64,000 nucleotides of DNA from Heyndrickxia oleronia. GTDB taxonomy: Bacteria; Bacillota; Bacilli; Bacillales; Bacillaceae_C. The position numbers were made by a program, and so were the translations under genes. The stretch is taken from positions 630,001 through 694,000 of the forward strand of contig NZ_CP065424.1 in NCBI RefSeq assembly GCF_017809215.1. The letters run 5' to 3'. The notes beneath the pieces were generated by a model that worked only from the letters and a program-made list of their open reading frames with translations, was not told the origin of the DNA and did no database searches. Positions 19,238 to 27,923 of the stretch are shown here, piece after piece; position 1 is the stretch's first letter; every line of letters begins with the position of its first letter.

Positions 19238-19435
19238 TATTAGCTTAAAGAAAGCTAGTAAAGGAACTAGCATACTGTATAAGAAAAGATACACCCGATC
19301 ACCAGAAGATGGAGATGGATAAAACTAATGAAGCATTTACTAAGTGGCTCTATCGCCGAATATCATTTTTCCATTAGGGAAACTAATTCACCATCTCTGA
19401 CGTTTCATTGGTACGGAAGGGAGAAACAATGTAAA

Positions 19436-19696
19436 ATGCAGAAATATCATAAGGTAGTTCTAAATGGGAAAGTATTTTATAGAGAATTTGATGATCGTAC
19501 AGGTTATTATGGTAAGGAAATATTGACTGAGAATCAACTAATTCAACAAATGCTAGAAGAAATCGTTATAGATGAAATTAAGGTTGATCATGAAATGATA
19601 GATTATGCTATTTCAATCATACCTACTTCTAAACATAAGGAAATGGTTAAAAAGTATTTAGGTTATCTTGAAATGGTGGCTGAATCCCTTGAATAA
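19436..19696 (+). CDS. hypothetical protein (intact paralogue of the pseudogene at 33684)
   Basis: An 86-residue acidic cytoplasmic protein beginning MQKYHKVVLNGKVFYREF. An in-frame ATG exists at 19328, but I prefer 19436: it follows AGGGAGA, and the related pseudogene after cassette B also begins at this Met (M-x-K-Y-x-K-V-x-x-N-G). Function unknown. The fact that one copy lies downstream of each silent cassette links this small gene to the S-layer locus. Confidence 0.6.
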   Translation: MQKYHKVVLNGKVFYREFDDRTGYYGKEILTENQLIQQMLEEIVIDEIKVDHEMIDYAISIIPTSKHKEMVKKYLGYLEMVAESLE

Positions 19697-19865
19697 AACT
19701 CACGATATTTCTTTAAACAAACTTACGAAATAATTATTCTATCATTTATTCTAAAAATGAAATTGTATTGGTTACATGGAATAGAGTAATTATTTACTAT
19801 AAAAATCTTACGATATAAATATAATTCTATCGTGAGTTATAAAAAAAATCATAAGGAGAGATCAA

Positions 19866-20087
19866 ATGTTATTTCCGAATATCCCGACAAAAACTTTAGG
19901 TGGAAACGTATTTTGGGAGACACTAGATTACAAGAAAGGTTGGAAGTTACAAAGGAATATCTTTTCAGAGCATTATCGAATTCTAGATCCAAAACAAATT
20001 CGTCAAGCATGGGGGTATAATGAATCAGAGATAAGAGAGAGCTTTCGTACATTTACAGAAGGTAATAATTATAATAACAATTGGTAA
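19866..20087 (+). CDS. hypothetical small protein
   Basis: A 73-residue protein, MLFPNIPTKTLGGNVFWETL at the start and an Asn-rich end. AAGGAGAG lies 7 bases upstream of ATG and a perfect terminator follows directly, so it is probably expressed on its own. There is no known domain, signal peptide or membrane segment. It lies just before the first tyrosine recombinase. Confidence 0.6.
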   Translation: MLFPNIPTKTLGGNVFWETLDYKKGWKLQRNIFSEHYRILDPKQIRQAWGYNESEIRESFRTFTEGNNYNNNW

Positions 20088-20123
20088 AGCCATTGGTGCA
20101 AATATGAGCACCAATGGCTTTTT
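20087..20123 (+). terminator. terminator
   Basis: Perfect 13-bp stem (AAGCCATTGGTGC and complement, 8-base loop) followed by TTT. It overlaps the stop codon of the preceding gene. Confidence 0.88.
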
Positions 20124-20146
20124 ACATTTAGAAGGGTCTGAAAGTA

Positions 20147-21025
20147 ATGAATGAACTATCAAAGGAATTTAAGCAATGGCTCTATGAAGAAGGAAAGGCA
20201 GAAAAGACCATTGAGTCATATGTGGGAGATATATTAGGATTCCAAAAATATCTTGATGAAATGGCGGTTGATGCATCTCAACCATTAACACGTTTTTCCT
20301 TTGTTCGATATAAGCAATATTTAATAGATAATGATTTTTCAGTGGCAACTATTAATAAAAAAATAAATAGCTTAAAAGTCTATAATGATTTCCTGCAAAT
20401 GAAAGGGTTAGTAGAGGAATCATATATTCAGCTAAAAAAAGACAAGGTGAAAATCGCTGCAGGTAGCGAAAAAACAGTAGAAGCCTTATCCGATGAACAG
20501 GTGGACAAGCTATTATTCTATCTTGAGGATCATATAAAAGTGAGCCCTCGAAATAAGCTTATTGCCTATTTGCTTCTATACACTGGGGTACGAGTGAGTG
20601 AACTGGTCAGCATCAAAATGCAAGACATTGATTTTCTTACTACTACTCTTGTAGTGAGGGGCAAAGGAGGAAAAATTAGGGAGATAAGTTTGCGACAGGA
20701 TCTGATCCATCTAATCAAGCAATATATCCAAAATGATAGGAACCGAAGCAAATATAAAGATAGCGAATATCTTCTCCTTAGCCAGCGATCACCAAAGGTT
20801 CATCATGATGCGGTTAGAAATTGGTTAATGAAAATATCTAAGGAACTTGGATTCAAACTTTATCCGCATTTGTTTAGGCACACTTTTTGCACAAGATTAT
20901 TGAGAAAAGGAGTTGACCTAACAACGGTTAGTAAACTAGCAGGTCATTCCACAATTAATATGACCGCTAAGTTCTATATACAGACTACTAGGGAAGAAAA
21001 ACAAATTGCAGTAGAAAAGCTTTAG
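20147..21025 (+). CDS. tyrosine site-specific recombinase 1 (XerC/XerD-like)
   Basis: A 292-residue integrase-family recombinase. The N-terminal SAM-like DNA-binding domain spans about 4-90 (WLYEEGKAEKTIESYVGDIL) and the catalytic domain 110-285. All active residues can be seen: R149 (TGVRVSEL), K173 (RGKGGK), H241 and R244 (HLFRHTF), H267 (LAGHS) and Y277 (KFYIQTT). It cuts and rejoins DNA at short paired sites through a phosphotyrosine link. It lies between the two silent S-layer cassettes, which makes it a candidate for cassette exchange or for excision of the accessory block. AAGGG precedes the ATG. Confidence 0.92.
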   Translation: MNELSKEFKQWLYEEGKAEKTIESYVGDILGFQKYLDEMAVDASQPLTRFSFVRYKQYLIDNDFSVATINKKINSLKVYNDFLQMKGLVEESYIQLKKDKVKIAAGSEKTVEALSDEQVDKLLFYLEDHIKVSPRNKLIAYLLLYTGVRVSELVSIKMQDIDFLTTTLVVRGKGGKIREISLRQDLIHLIKQYIQNDRNRSKYKDSEYLLLSQRSPKVHHDAVRNWLMKISKELGFKLYPHLFRHTFCTRLLRKGVDLTTVSKLAGHSTINMTAKFYIQTTREEKQIAVEKL

Positions 21026-21258
21026 CGCAACAGAAAGGAAAATGTTCGAGCGTTTGTGTCGAACGACAGAAACTGTCCCACATTCGAAATCCGAAATCGG
21101 TAGGAATTGCTTGCGAATCCAAAAATGATTTTTGCGAGAAGAGCATCTTTCGAGATAAGGGAAGGACAGCACCCTAGGCAAAAATGACAGCCGATTTTTG
21201 GGATTTCCCAATCGGATTAGGCAGATGAGCTAGAACGAAAAAAAGAAGGAGTGATTCC
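21026..21258. other. structured, GC-richer intergenic segment
   Basis: Visibly richer in G and C than its neighbours and full of small inverted repeats: GTTCGA/TCGAAC near 21040-21057, and CCGATT/AATCGG plus TGGGA/TCCCA near 21190-21216. It follows the recombinase gene directly. It could be a structured RNA or leader, a recombination site or a transfer-type site. No coding potential is convincing. Confidence 0.4.
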
Positions 21259-21615
21259 GTGAAAATCATCCAATCAATAGCAGACATCGAAAAACTAAAA
21301 GAAAGAAGTGCTTTGCCAACTAAGTATATAAAAATCATAGAGGATCAATTCCTGGAATGGTATGAATCAGAAAATGAAGGAGAACCCCTTATATCTTTTC
21401 GCTTACCCAATCACACTTGCATGTATCATTTGGAGAAGGAAAACGATGGAGAATTCATCTATAAACAATTGATTCACTTAGAGTTTGTGGATGTAGAAGA
21501 GAATGAAGAAATCAAATACTTACGAATGGGAATTATGAATGACCATCAAATGCATCTTGTATATGTGTTAGAAGGAACGCTCGAACCATCATTTGAGGAA
21601 TGGTTGAAAAATTAA
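21259..21615 (+). CDS. hypothetical protein
   Basis: A 118-residue acidic protein with GTG start after GAAGGAG. It begins VKIIQSIADIEKLKERSALP and ends EPSFEEWLKN. No signal or membrane segment. It is probably co-transcribed with the next gene, 11 bases away. Family not recognised. Confidence 0.65.
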   Translation: MKIIQSIADIEKLKERSALPTKYIKIIEDQFLEWYESENEGEPLISFRLPNHTCMYHLEKENDGEFIYKQLIHLEFVDVEENEEIKYLRMGIMNDHQMHLVYVLEGTLEPSFEEWLKN

Positions 21616-21626
21616 GGGTGAATACT

Positions 21627-21932
21627 ATGTTTAGGAATCAAGATAAACGATATATGACTAGAAATATTGCAGATGGACTTCACATTGAAATACAAATGAT
21701 CATATGGAATTTGATTGAAGAGAGGGTAAATAATGATGAAGAGTTAGACTTTCTTCAAGTATTCGAATTAACGAATGAAAAGGGAATGCAATCTATTATT
21801 CATCAGCAGGAATGTCCTATGCATAAGCAGCAGTGGCTCATTCCGCTTCAGCAAACCCGTCCCGTAACGAGCACTGTCTGGTGCCTTGATAATGGTGAAT
21901 ACCAAATGATGTTGTATCCAGAAGATTATTAA
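21627..21932 (+). CDS. DUF960-like protein
   Basis: A 101-residue protein. I chose ATG 21627 (AAGGGTGAA upstream) over an overlapping start at 21600. The pattern MFRNQDKRYMTRNIADGLHI, LQVFELTN and IIHQQECP resembles the DUF960 family, small proteins of unknown function common in conjugative elements, plasmids and phages of Firmicutes. This supports a mobile origin for the block. Confidence 0.6.
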   Translation: MFRNQDKRYMTRNIADGLHIEIQMIIWNLIEERVNNDEELDFLQVFELTNEKGMQSIIHQQECPMHKQQWLIPLQQTRPVTSTVWCLDNGEYQMMLYPEDY

Positions 21933-21940
21933 TAAAGGAT

Positions 21941-21978
21941 ACCTGCTTGTTTCCATGACTAAATGTGAACAGGCAGGT
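21941..21978 (+). terminator. terminator
   Basis: Eleven-base-pair stem with one G-U pair (ACCTGCTTGTT with AACAGGCAGGT), then GTTACTCTTTCTT. Confidence 0.75.
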
Positions 21979-22061
21979 GTTACTCTTTCTTATATTAAAA
22001 CCACATTCATTTTTTTGTCTTTTCTTTTCATACGGTTATAAAAACAATAAAATAATACGTC

Positions 22062-22073
22062 TACATAGATGTA
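22062..22073. promoter_or_regulatory. possible operator upstream of the acidic protein gene
   Basis: TACATAGATGTA is an inverted repeat about 60 bases before the gene at 22135, in an AT-rich region with further imperfect repeats. It could be an operator for the C-terminal DNA-binding-like domain of that gene. Weak evidence. Confidence 0.25.
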
Positions 22074-22134
22074 AACATATATATTTATGTAATTTACGAG
22101 TAAATGTTTTTGTAAAAGAAGGGGAGACAAAATA

Positions 22135-22578
22135 ATGAATAATTACTACGGGATGAGAAGAAAAAGGAATCTAGATTTAAGCAGATTTAGAAGTGATCGA
22201 GAGAAGGATGTTCACTCTATTGATGATTATTTAGAGCAAGATTCGTGTGAGGAAATAGAAGAAGAGTATGAAGTAGAATCAGAGCAAGATTTAGATGTAG
22301 AATATGAAGAAGTTGAAGAGTTGGAAGATGAGGATGAATATAATTCCGAAAGAGAGAATCCCACATTTATGATTGATGGGAAGCCTTTTGTACCAAAGAA
22401 AATGGGGAAAAAGCAATCCTTCAATGATACACATGTAAGGGTCACTACTTATTTGGAAAAGAATATTCACCAAATTGTTCATATAATGCAGAAGCAGGGA
22501 CAAATTGAATCGATTACGAAATTTGTGAATGATAGCATCAAAGATTATCTAATGAAAAAGTACCATCAAGAAGATTAA
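22135..22578 (+). CDS. hypothetical protein with acidic middle and ribbon-helix-helix-like end
   Basis: A 147-residue protein in three parts: a basic start (MNNYYGMRRKRNLDLSRFR), a very acidic stretch (about residues 35-75, mostly Glu and Asp), and a C-terminal 45 residues (HVRVTTYLEKNIHQIVHI, then KFVNDSIKDYL) that look like a short strand and two helices, as in ribbon-helix-helix proteins of plasmids. It may bind DNA in partition or regulation. AAGGGGAG gives a strong ribosome site. Confidence 0.55.
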   Translation: MNNYYGMRRKRNLDLSRFRSDREKDVHSIDDYLEQDSCEEIEEEYEVESEQDLDVEYEEVEELEDEDEYNSERENPTFMIDGKPFVPKKMGKKQSFNDTHVRVTTYLEKNIHQIVHIMQKQGQIESITKFVNDSIKDYLMKKYHQED

Positions 22579-22611
22579 TAAAAATAAGTATTAAATGTTA
22601 TTAATTACTTT

Positions 22612-22636
22612 CTCATGGCTCATTAGGAGCCATGAG
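22612..22636. terminator. hairpin after the acidic protein gene
   Basis: Perfect 10-bp stem (CTCATGGCTC with GAGCCATGAG, 5-base loop). No T-run follows, so it could be a weak terminator or an operator. Confidence 0.45.
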
Positions 22637-22702
22637 GATATAATATATTTAAATAAAATAATAAATGAAATGTAAAATTGAAAGAGATTGGTAAGTGATA
22701 GC

Positions 22703-23458
22703 ATGAGTAGTAAAGAGCATAAGTATTCTATTAATGATCTAGCTAAAAAGCATTACCGAGATGAAAAGACAATTCGAAATTACATTGATCAAATGGCAGA
22801 TGTGTTTGGGTTTGATAAAGAGTCCCTCAAAACTCTAAATGAAAAAGGAAACCTAGAGTATTCCTTGAATGCAGAGCAGGAGCAGTTAATTAGTCTTCTT
22901 ATCCAGGGGATAGATAACGATCCTTATTTAAAAAGGAAACAGAAAATACAAAAAGTTAATGAAGAAGATGTTAAACGATACAGAAATGAGTTGGTTGAAA
23001 GAATTGAACATTTATCAGACGAAGGATTAATTGATAGAATAAAAAATTTCGAAACTTTTCAACTTGGACAACGGTTAAAGGATATTCATGATGAAAAGGA
23101 AGAAATTCATGATGCATTTCTCTTTCTTATTGAACATATCTCATTAAAGGAACGTATAGAGATAGAGGAAAAGTTACTTGAAAGAGATAAAAAGATTACA
23201 AAGCATTTAATGGGGAAATTTATAAAACAAATAGCAGAACAAGCATATCATTCGATTACTCAAGAATTAGAAGGGAATATAGAAGAAAAGGGTTGGGACT
23301 TGATTGCTAATTTACCAGAAGAGCAATTAATTAATAAAGTGGAGGAACTACTCCAAGAAAAGTTTAAAGAAGTTGCACTAATTAACCACAATTTTGCAGG
23401 ATATAATTCAATAGAAAAGACTATCGGTGAACTATTGAAAAACACAACAAAAAAGTAA
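22703..23458 (+). CDS. hypothetical protein with N-terminal helix-turn-helix
   Basis: A 251-residue, highly charged, mostly helical protein. The start (KYSINDLAKKHYRDEKTIRN) looks like a MerR- or plasmid-type helix-turn-helix, and the rest is likely coiled coil (residues 80-200). ATG 22703 is preferred over a TTG at 22688. It may be a plasmid- or element-borne DNA-binding protein; the exact family is not recognised. It has its own strong terminator. Confidence 0.55.
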   Translation: MSSKEHKYSINDLAKKHYRDEKTIRNYIDQMADVFGFDKESLKTLNEKGNLEYSLNAEQEQLISLLIQGIDNDPYLKRKQKIQKVNEEDVKRYRNELVERIEHLSDEGLIDRIKNFETFQLGQRLKDIHDEKEEIHDAFLFLIEHISLKERIEIEEKLLERDKKITKHLMGKFIKQIAEQAYHSITQELEGNIEEKGWDLIANLPEEQLINKVEELLQEKFKEVALINHNFAGYNSIEKTIGELLKNTTKK

Positions 23459-23461
23459 AAT

Positions 23462-23500
23462 AAAATGCGAATGGGAGCCTATACCCATTCGCATTTTGTT
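23462..23500 (+). terminator. terminator
   Basis: Perfect 14-bp stem (AAAATGCGAATGGG with its complement, 8-base loop), followed by GTTTG; A and T tracts are on the two arms. Confidence 0.88.
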
Positions 23501-23600
23501 TGTCAAGGAAAACTTTTGCAAATTACCTTACCTCGTCAACATATTCTGTATCCATTATTCTTGAGAAGTACTAGAAATTAAGAAAAGGAGAGATGAAGAA

Positions 23601-24326
23601 ATGGCAAATAATACACCATTGGCTACAAATGTAACAAATAAGGAAATCGAACTTATTGATGAAGAGGTAGAATCTAATTTTGAAGAAGATGAATTAGAAG
23701 TTGATATTGAAGGTGATATCGAGTTTATGGATGATTTAGATGATGAAATCTATGACACCAAAGAAGGTATATTGGATGAGGATATGTCAAAAAGTTATAC
23801 GAAATCTATTCATCAAACAGAATCTCAAGTAAATCAAAATATGAATACAGACTCCAACAATCTTGATTCATTAGAAGTTGGTGATGGTATGAATCATGGT
23901 TCTATAAAGGATGCGATGAAAGAAAGTCTTGAAGAAGCAACATTTAATTCTTTAGATATTATTCCATCAATTTCTACTAAAAAAAATATGATCCCTGATG
24001 CTGGGGTACTTTCAGTTGTGAATTCGAATAATGGGAAGCGAATTGCTGTATCCCGCGAAGTACACAATGGGCTGGGGAATCCCATGGCTTTACAGTTTGG
24101 ATTCATAAATGGTGGGATTGTGATTGGTGAAAACTTGGGTGACACATTCACCCTGTATGAATTAAAAAAGCTAGGAGCAAAGCACATGATTTATAACAAA
24201 GAGTTAGTGGAGCAGGTCACTAATCATTGTAACCTTGACTTTACCAATTGTACATCATTCACCTTTTCAAAGGTAACTTACCAAAAAATGAATGATTCTA
24301 TTGTTGCAATTATAGGAAATAACTAG
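23601..24326 (+). CDS. hypothetical protein with acidic N-terminal half
   Basis: A 241-residue protein. Residues 15-60 are dominated by Glu and Asp; residues 130-240 form a compact domain (GVLSVVNSNNGKRIAVSRE, LQFGFINGGIVIGENLG) that could be a beta-rich fold. No transport signal. AGGAGAG precedes the ATG. Not recognised. The acidic N-terminus is a theme shared with the genes at 22135 and 24425. Confidence 0.6.
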   Translation: MANNTPLATNVTNKEIELIDEEVESNFEEDELEVDIEGDIEFMDDLDDEIYDTKEGILDEDMSKSYTKSIHQTESQVNQNMNTDSNNLDSLEVGDGMNHGSIKDAMKESLEEATFNSLDIIPSISTKKNMIPDAGVLSVVNSNNGKRIAVSREVHNGLGNPMALQFGFINGGIVIGENLGDTFTLYELKKLGAKHMIYNKELVEQVTNHCNLDFTNCTSFTFSKVTYQKMNDSIVAIIGNN

Positions 24327-24338
24327 AAATCAATGATT

Positions 24339-24366
24339 CAGGAATAGAATAAAGAGTCTATTCCTG
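24339..24366. terminator. hairpin after the gene ending at 24326
   Basis: Perfect 10-bp stem (CAGGAATAGA with TCTATTCCTG). No T-run follows, so terminator function is uncertain. Confidence 0.45.
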
Positions 24367-24424
24367 CATAGCCCATAAACTGGATATTCAAAATAAATAA
24401 TTTGCTATAGAGAGGATAATTTAT

Positions 24425-24961
24425 ATGAGTTCAAATTTTCGAAGAAATCGCACAAATTCTTATACTAACAAAAGCACCGACAAACGTACACGTAATCAAA
24501 ATACTGGAATGATTGTAGAAGATAATAAGTTACCAGTACGTATTCTTAATTGCAAACAAGGGAATCAAACACAATATGGCACGAAAACATTAAAGTTTAC
24601 ATTTCAACATTTGGTTTCCAAGGAGGAATTCACATCAACAATCTTTGAAGATAACCCACCTAATTATATTGATCAACAAATTCTGAATGCTGTTTTACCA
24701 CCTGATGTCAATGAATATTTACTTAATGATCTTATTGATAAAGGATTAATTGTTGAGGTGAAATTTAGAACTAGAGGTGCAAATACGTACATTAATATTG
24801 TAAAGGCAGATCCTTTGAATAAAAAATATCAAACAAATTTAGATGAAATGCTAGAGAAGGAAAGTCTTGCACGTCAAGAACTTGAAGATGCACATAATAA
24901 TGAGGATGAAATAGACGGGGAAGATGATGACGGCGATATAAATGAAATAGATATAGACTAG
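24425..24961 (+). CDS. hypothetical protein with acidic tail
   Basis: A 178-residue protein: basic N-terminus (SSNFRRNRTNSYTNKSTDKR), a central region with strands (PVRILNCKQGNQTQYGTKTL) and a strongly acidic C-terminus (DGEDDDGDINEIDID). An acidic tail after a beta-rich core recalls single-stranded-DNA-binding proteins, but no OB-fold signature is clear, so this is only a guess. GAGAGGA is the ribosome site. It precedes the DUF927 ATPase. Confidence 0.55.
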   Translation: MSSNFRRNRTNSYTNKSTDKRTRNQNTGMIVEDNKLPVRILNCKQGNQTQYGTKTLKFTFQHLVSKEEFTSTIFEDNPPNYIDQQILNAVLPPDVNEYLLNDLIDKGLIVEVKFRTRGANTYINIVKADPLNKKYQTNLDEMLEKESLARQELEDAHNNEDEIDGEDDDGDINEIDID

Positions 24962-25121
24962 CAACAGATGAAAACTAATAGGAAATTGGAGAATGGATTT
25001 CAACTTCTAATATAATTTTACAAATGATGTGAAGGAATTTCCACATTATTGAAAGGTCATGAATAAGGGGACAGTTACTAATTACCTTCCCATTATCATC
25101 AAGACGGAGGGGAACAAATTG

Positions 25122-26909
25122 ATGCAAAACGATAAAACAAAAAAGAAAAAAATTACTCAAAAGACAAAAAAGTCAACTTACGAATATTTTGGTGCAAATA
25201 AAAATTTTCGATTATCTCCTTCCTCTTTAGCTATGAAAGTAGAGGAAGATGGAAAAGTTAGTTACCAATTTGTGAGCAAATACATCAAAATAAAACAGAT
25301 TGAACAGGCAGAAGAAACAAATGATGTCATTCTGAAACTTGAATTTGACTACTTAGGGAAGAGAAAATCAATTGATATAACACGTGATCAACTCCAACCG
25401 AATGAATTGCAAAAATTAAGTAAAAAGGGGGTTGATGTTTTTTATCACAATGCGAAGCAAATAATTCAGTATTTAAGAATTCAAGAACCTAGTGCACTAT
25501 ATACCACCGTCCATACCCATATAGGCTGGTATGAAACAGAAAATGACTTTCTTTATAAGCATTATGAAATACTTGGAAATAAGGCTCCTAAGTCAAATTA
25601 TAGTGGGGAGTATAACCTAAAGCCAAAAGGAACATTCCAGGGATGGAAGTCTATAATTTCAGATGAAGTACTTGGAAATACCAATCTAGAACTTGCATTG
25701 ACATTAGGGTTTTCTGCCGCTGTAGTGGGAATGTTATCAACCATTAAAGATATGGATACGCTGATCATGCACATTAGTGGGAAAAGCACGCGTGGGAAAA
25801 CAACTGCTGCTCAATTAGCTGTATCTCCATTCGGTCGACCAAGTAAATCCTCAAAAGGGTTGATCAAAAGTTGGAATGCTACTGGAAATGCTGTTGTTTC
25901 CTATTTAAGGAATAACCATGGAGTTCCCATCGTATTAGATGAAGCATCAATGAGTAACTTAAAAGATTTCACTACACTCATTTATACTTTTGCAGAAAAT
26001 CGAGAAAAGGATCGTATGAAAAAAGATGGTGGACTTCGTGAGCAAGCAGACTGGTCAACAACAATTATATCCACTGCTGAACATTCTATATTTCAAAAAA
26101 CAAATGCCAATGAAGGACTGAGAGTTCGTGCTTTTGAATTTGCTAATACTACTTGGACAACATCAGGTGAAAATGCAGACAATCTAAAAAGGCGCTTACT
26201 TGAACACTATGGTCAAGCTGGAATCAAGTTTGTTCAATATTTACAATCCATAGGCTTAGAGGAAGTAGAAAGGAGATGCAATAAATGGAAAGATTATTGT
26301 GAAGAAATGCTCCATCATTCAGCTTTTGTGACCCGAGTATCCGAAAAATTTGGATTAGTTCTTGCAACCGCAGAAATGGTCAATGATGCCATAAAACTTG
26401 GTTTAGATATAGATCAAATGATGGAACGGTTAAACGAGGTGGAGCAAGAGATTTCAATTGAACGAAATCAAGCAGATAAAGCATATCAATTTTTGATCGA
26501 GCAAGTTGTGAAAAACTATGAATGCTTTCAATCAAATGATCGTGAATTTAAGGGTAAGGAATGTTGGGGTCTTATAAAATATGAAAAAGATCATATTGAG
26601 GTATGTTTTCTTAGAAATCAATTTAATATTTTGATGAGGGAAGCAAATATTTCAGATCCAAAAGTAGTCCTCGAAGAATGGAGAAATGAAAAACTATTAA
26701 AAGCAGAACCCAAAAAGTTCACGAATAGACGGAAAATTGGGAATGAAAAATTTAGAAAGCGACTAGGGATGGAACAACCAACTGGATCAAAGGAGCAATC
26801 AGTAGTGTACATTCTTTTGTTTGATAAGGAACTTATGGGGAAATTTGGTGTCAGAAAAATCTACACACCTGAGGAAATTTCCAATATGAAACGACCACGG
26901 CTACCGTAG
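25122..26909 (+). CDS. DUF927 domain ATPase/helicase-like protein
   Basis: A 595-residue protein; ATG 25122 after GGAGGGGAA is better than an in-frame ATG at 25059. The basic N-terminus is followed by a DUF927-type core: IGWYETENDFLYKHYEILGN, then a Walker A loop GKSTRGKTT (220-228), a Walker B-like VPIVLDEASM and the sensor-like STTIISTAEHSIF. DUF927 proteins occur in phages, integrative elements and plasmids, and are thought to be inactive- or primase-associated helicase relatives. Here it is probably part of the mobile block's DNA processing. Confidence 0.8.
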   Translation: MQNDKTKKKKITQKTKKSTYEYFGANKNFRLSPSSLAMKVEEDGKVSYQFVSKYIKIKQIEQAEETNDVILKLEFDYLGKRKSIDITRDQLQPNELQKLSKKGVDVFYHNAKQIIQYLRIQEPSALYTTVHTHIGWYETENDFLYKHYEILGNKAPKSNYSGEYNLKPKGTFQGWKSIISDEVLGNTNLELALTLGFSAAVVGMLSTIKDMDTLIMHISGKSTRGKTTAAQLAVSPFGRPSKSSKGLIKSWNATGNAVVSYLRNNHGVPIVLDEASMSNLKDFTTLIYTFAENREKDRMKKDGGLREQADWSTTIISTAEHSIFQKTNANEGLRVRAFEFANTTWTTSGENADNLKRRLLEHYGQAGIKFVQYLQSIGLEEVERRCNKWKDYCEEMLHHSAFVTRVSEKFGLVLATAEMVNDAIKLGLDIDQMMERLNEVEQEISIERNQADKAYQFLIEQVVKNYECFQSNDREFKGKECWGLIKYEKDHIEVCFLRNQFNILMREANISDPKVVLEEWRNEKLLKAEPKKFTNRRKIGNEKFRKRLGMEQPTGSKEQSVVYILLFDKELMGKFGVRKIYTPEEISNMKRPRLP

Positions 26910-26974
26910 GATGAGACAAAAGCAAAAGAAAAAGTTTAACTAGAGCGACAAGATAAAAAAGGGAGAGAAGAGTT

Positions 26975-27880
26975 ATGAATGCATTCAAACATGTACAAGT
27001 ACCTAATCCAACTAAATTGCCTTTCAAAACATGTTCAATGAATTACTTAGAAGGGCTTAGAGCTAAAAATGCAAGTGGTGAGACAATAAGCGGTTATAAA
27101 AAGGATTTAGATATGATAAATCGCTTCTTGGAGGAGAAATATAATGGATTAGTCATGCTTGAAGATATCCAAACACAGGATTTAGAAGATTATTTATTAA
27201 TGCTTAGTAATGAAAGAAATTATCAACCTGCTAGCGTGAATCGACATTTATGTACGATGCGATCTTTTTATAATTATGCTGTAAAGCGTGGATGGACAAC
27301 CTTCCATGCTGCTGCACCCATAGATGCAATGAAAGCACCAAAGAAGGAACGGACTTTCATAAATGTTGAGGAATATCATGAGCTCGTAGAAGCCATTGAT
27401 CACCCGATTATTAAAATAATCGTTCAGTTCTTGTTCTTCACTGGGCTTCGAATTACTGAATGTTTGACCCTTACATTAGATGATGTTGATCTTGTTTCAC
27501 GAATGATTCATGTAAAACACGGAAAAGGTGATAAAGAAAGAAAAGTACCTTTAAGTGGAAAATTAGTACCATTATTAATAGATTACAAGGAAAACATTCG
27601 TCCTTTTGTTGATAGCGACCGATTCTTTGCTCTTGCAAAGACTGGGAAAGTATCTGATGTATATGTGAACCGTATATTACATGAAACAACTGAAAAATTA
27701 GGGTGGGAAAAGGTTGTCACCTGTCATGTACTAAGGCATAGTTTTGCATCAAATTTAGTAAAAAATAATGTACATGTTGTTCATATTCAGAAGTTGCTTG
27801 GACATAGTGACTTAAAAACAACTTCACGTTATGTTCACGCGAATCAAGAACAGCTTGCTGAAGCCATATCCGTTTTATAG
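26975..27880 (+). CDS. tyrosine site-specific recombinase 2 (XerC/XerD-like)
   Basis: A 301-residue recombinase distinct from the first. N-terminal DNA-binding domain about 18-110, catalytic domain 125-295. Active residues: R159 (TGLRITECL), K184 (KHGKGDKERK), H251 and R254 (HVLRHSF), H277 (LLGHSDL) and Y286 (SRYVHA). GGGAGAG precedes the ATG. It lies 65 bases after the DUF927 gene and near a predicted DNA-binding protein. Two different recombinases in 7 kb between two S-layer cassettes suggest roles in cassette or element movement. Confidence 0.92.
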   Translation: MNAFKHVQVPNPTKLPFKTCSMNYLEGLRAKNASGETISGYKKDLDMINRFLEEKYNGLVMLEDIQTQDLEDYLLMLSNERNYQPASVNRHLCTMRSFYNYAVKRGWTTFHAAAPIDAMKAPKKERTFINVEEYHELVEAIDHPIIKIIVQFLFFTGLRITECLTLTLDDVDLVSRMIHVKHGKGDKERKVPLSGKLVPLLIDYKENIRPFVDSDRFFALAKTGKVSDVYVNRILHETTEKLGWEKVVTCHVLRHSFASNLVKNNVHVVHIQKLLGHSDLKTTSRYVHANQEQLAEAISVL

Positions 27881-27923
27881 AGGGGCACTAGCCTCTCTTA
27901 TCTTTTTATAAGGGGAGTTTAGA

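Noticed and set aside
20936..21211. 91-codon minus-strand frame over the recombinase end and structured segment
   Set aside because: No ribosome site and overlap with a certain gene; kept only as part of the structured-region observation.
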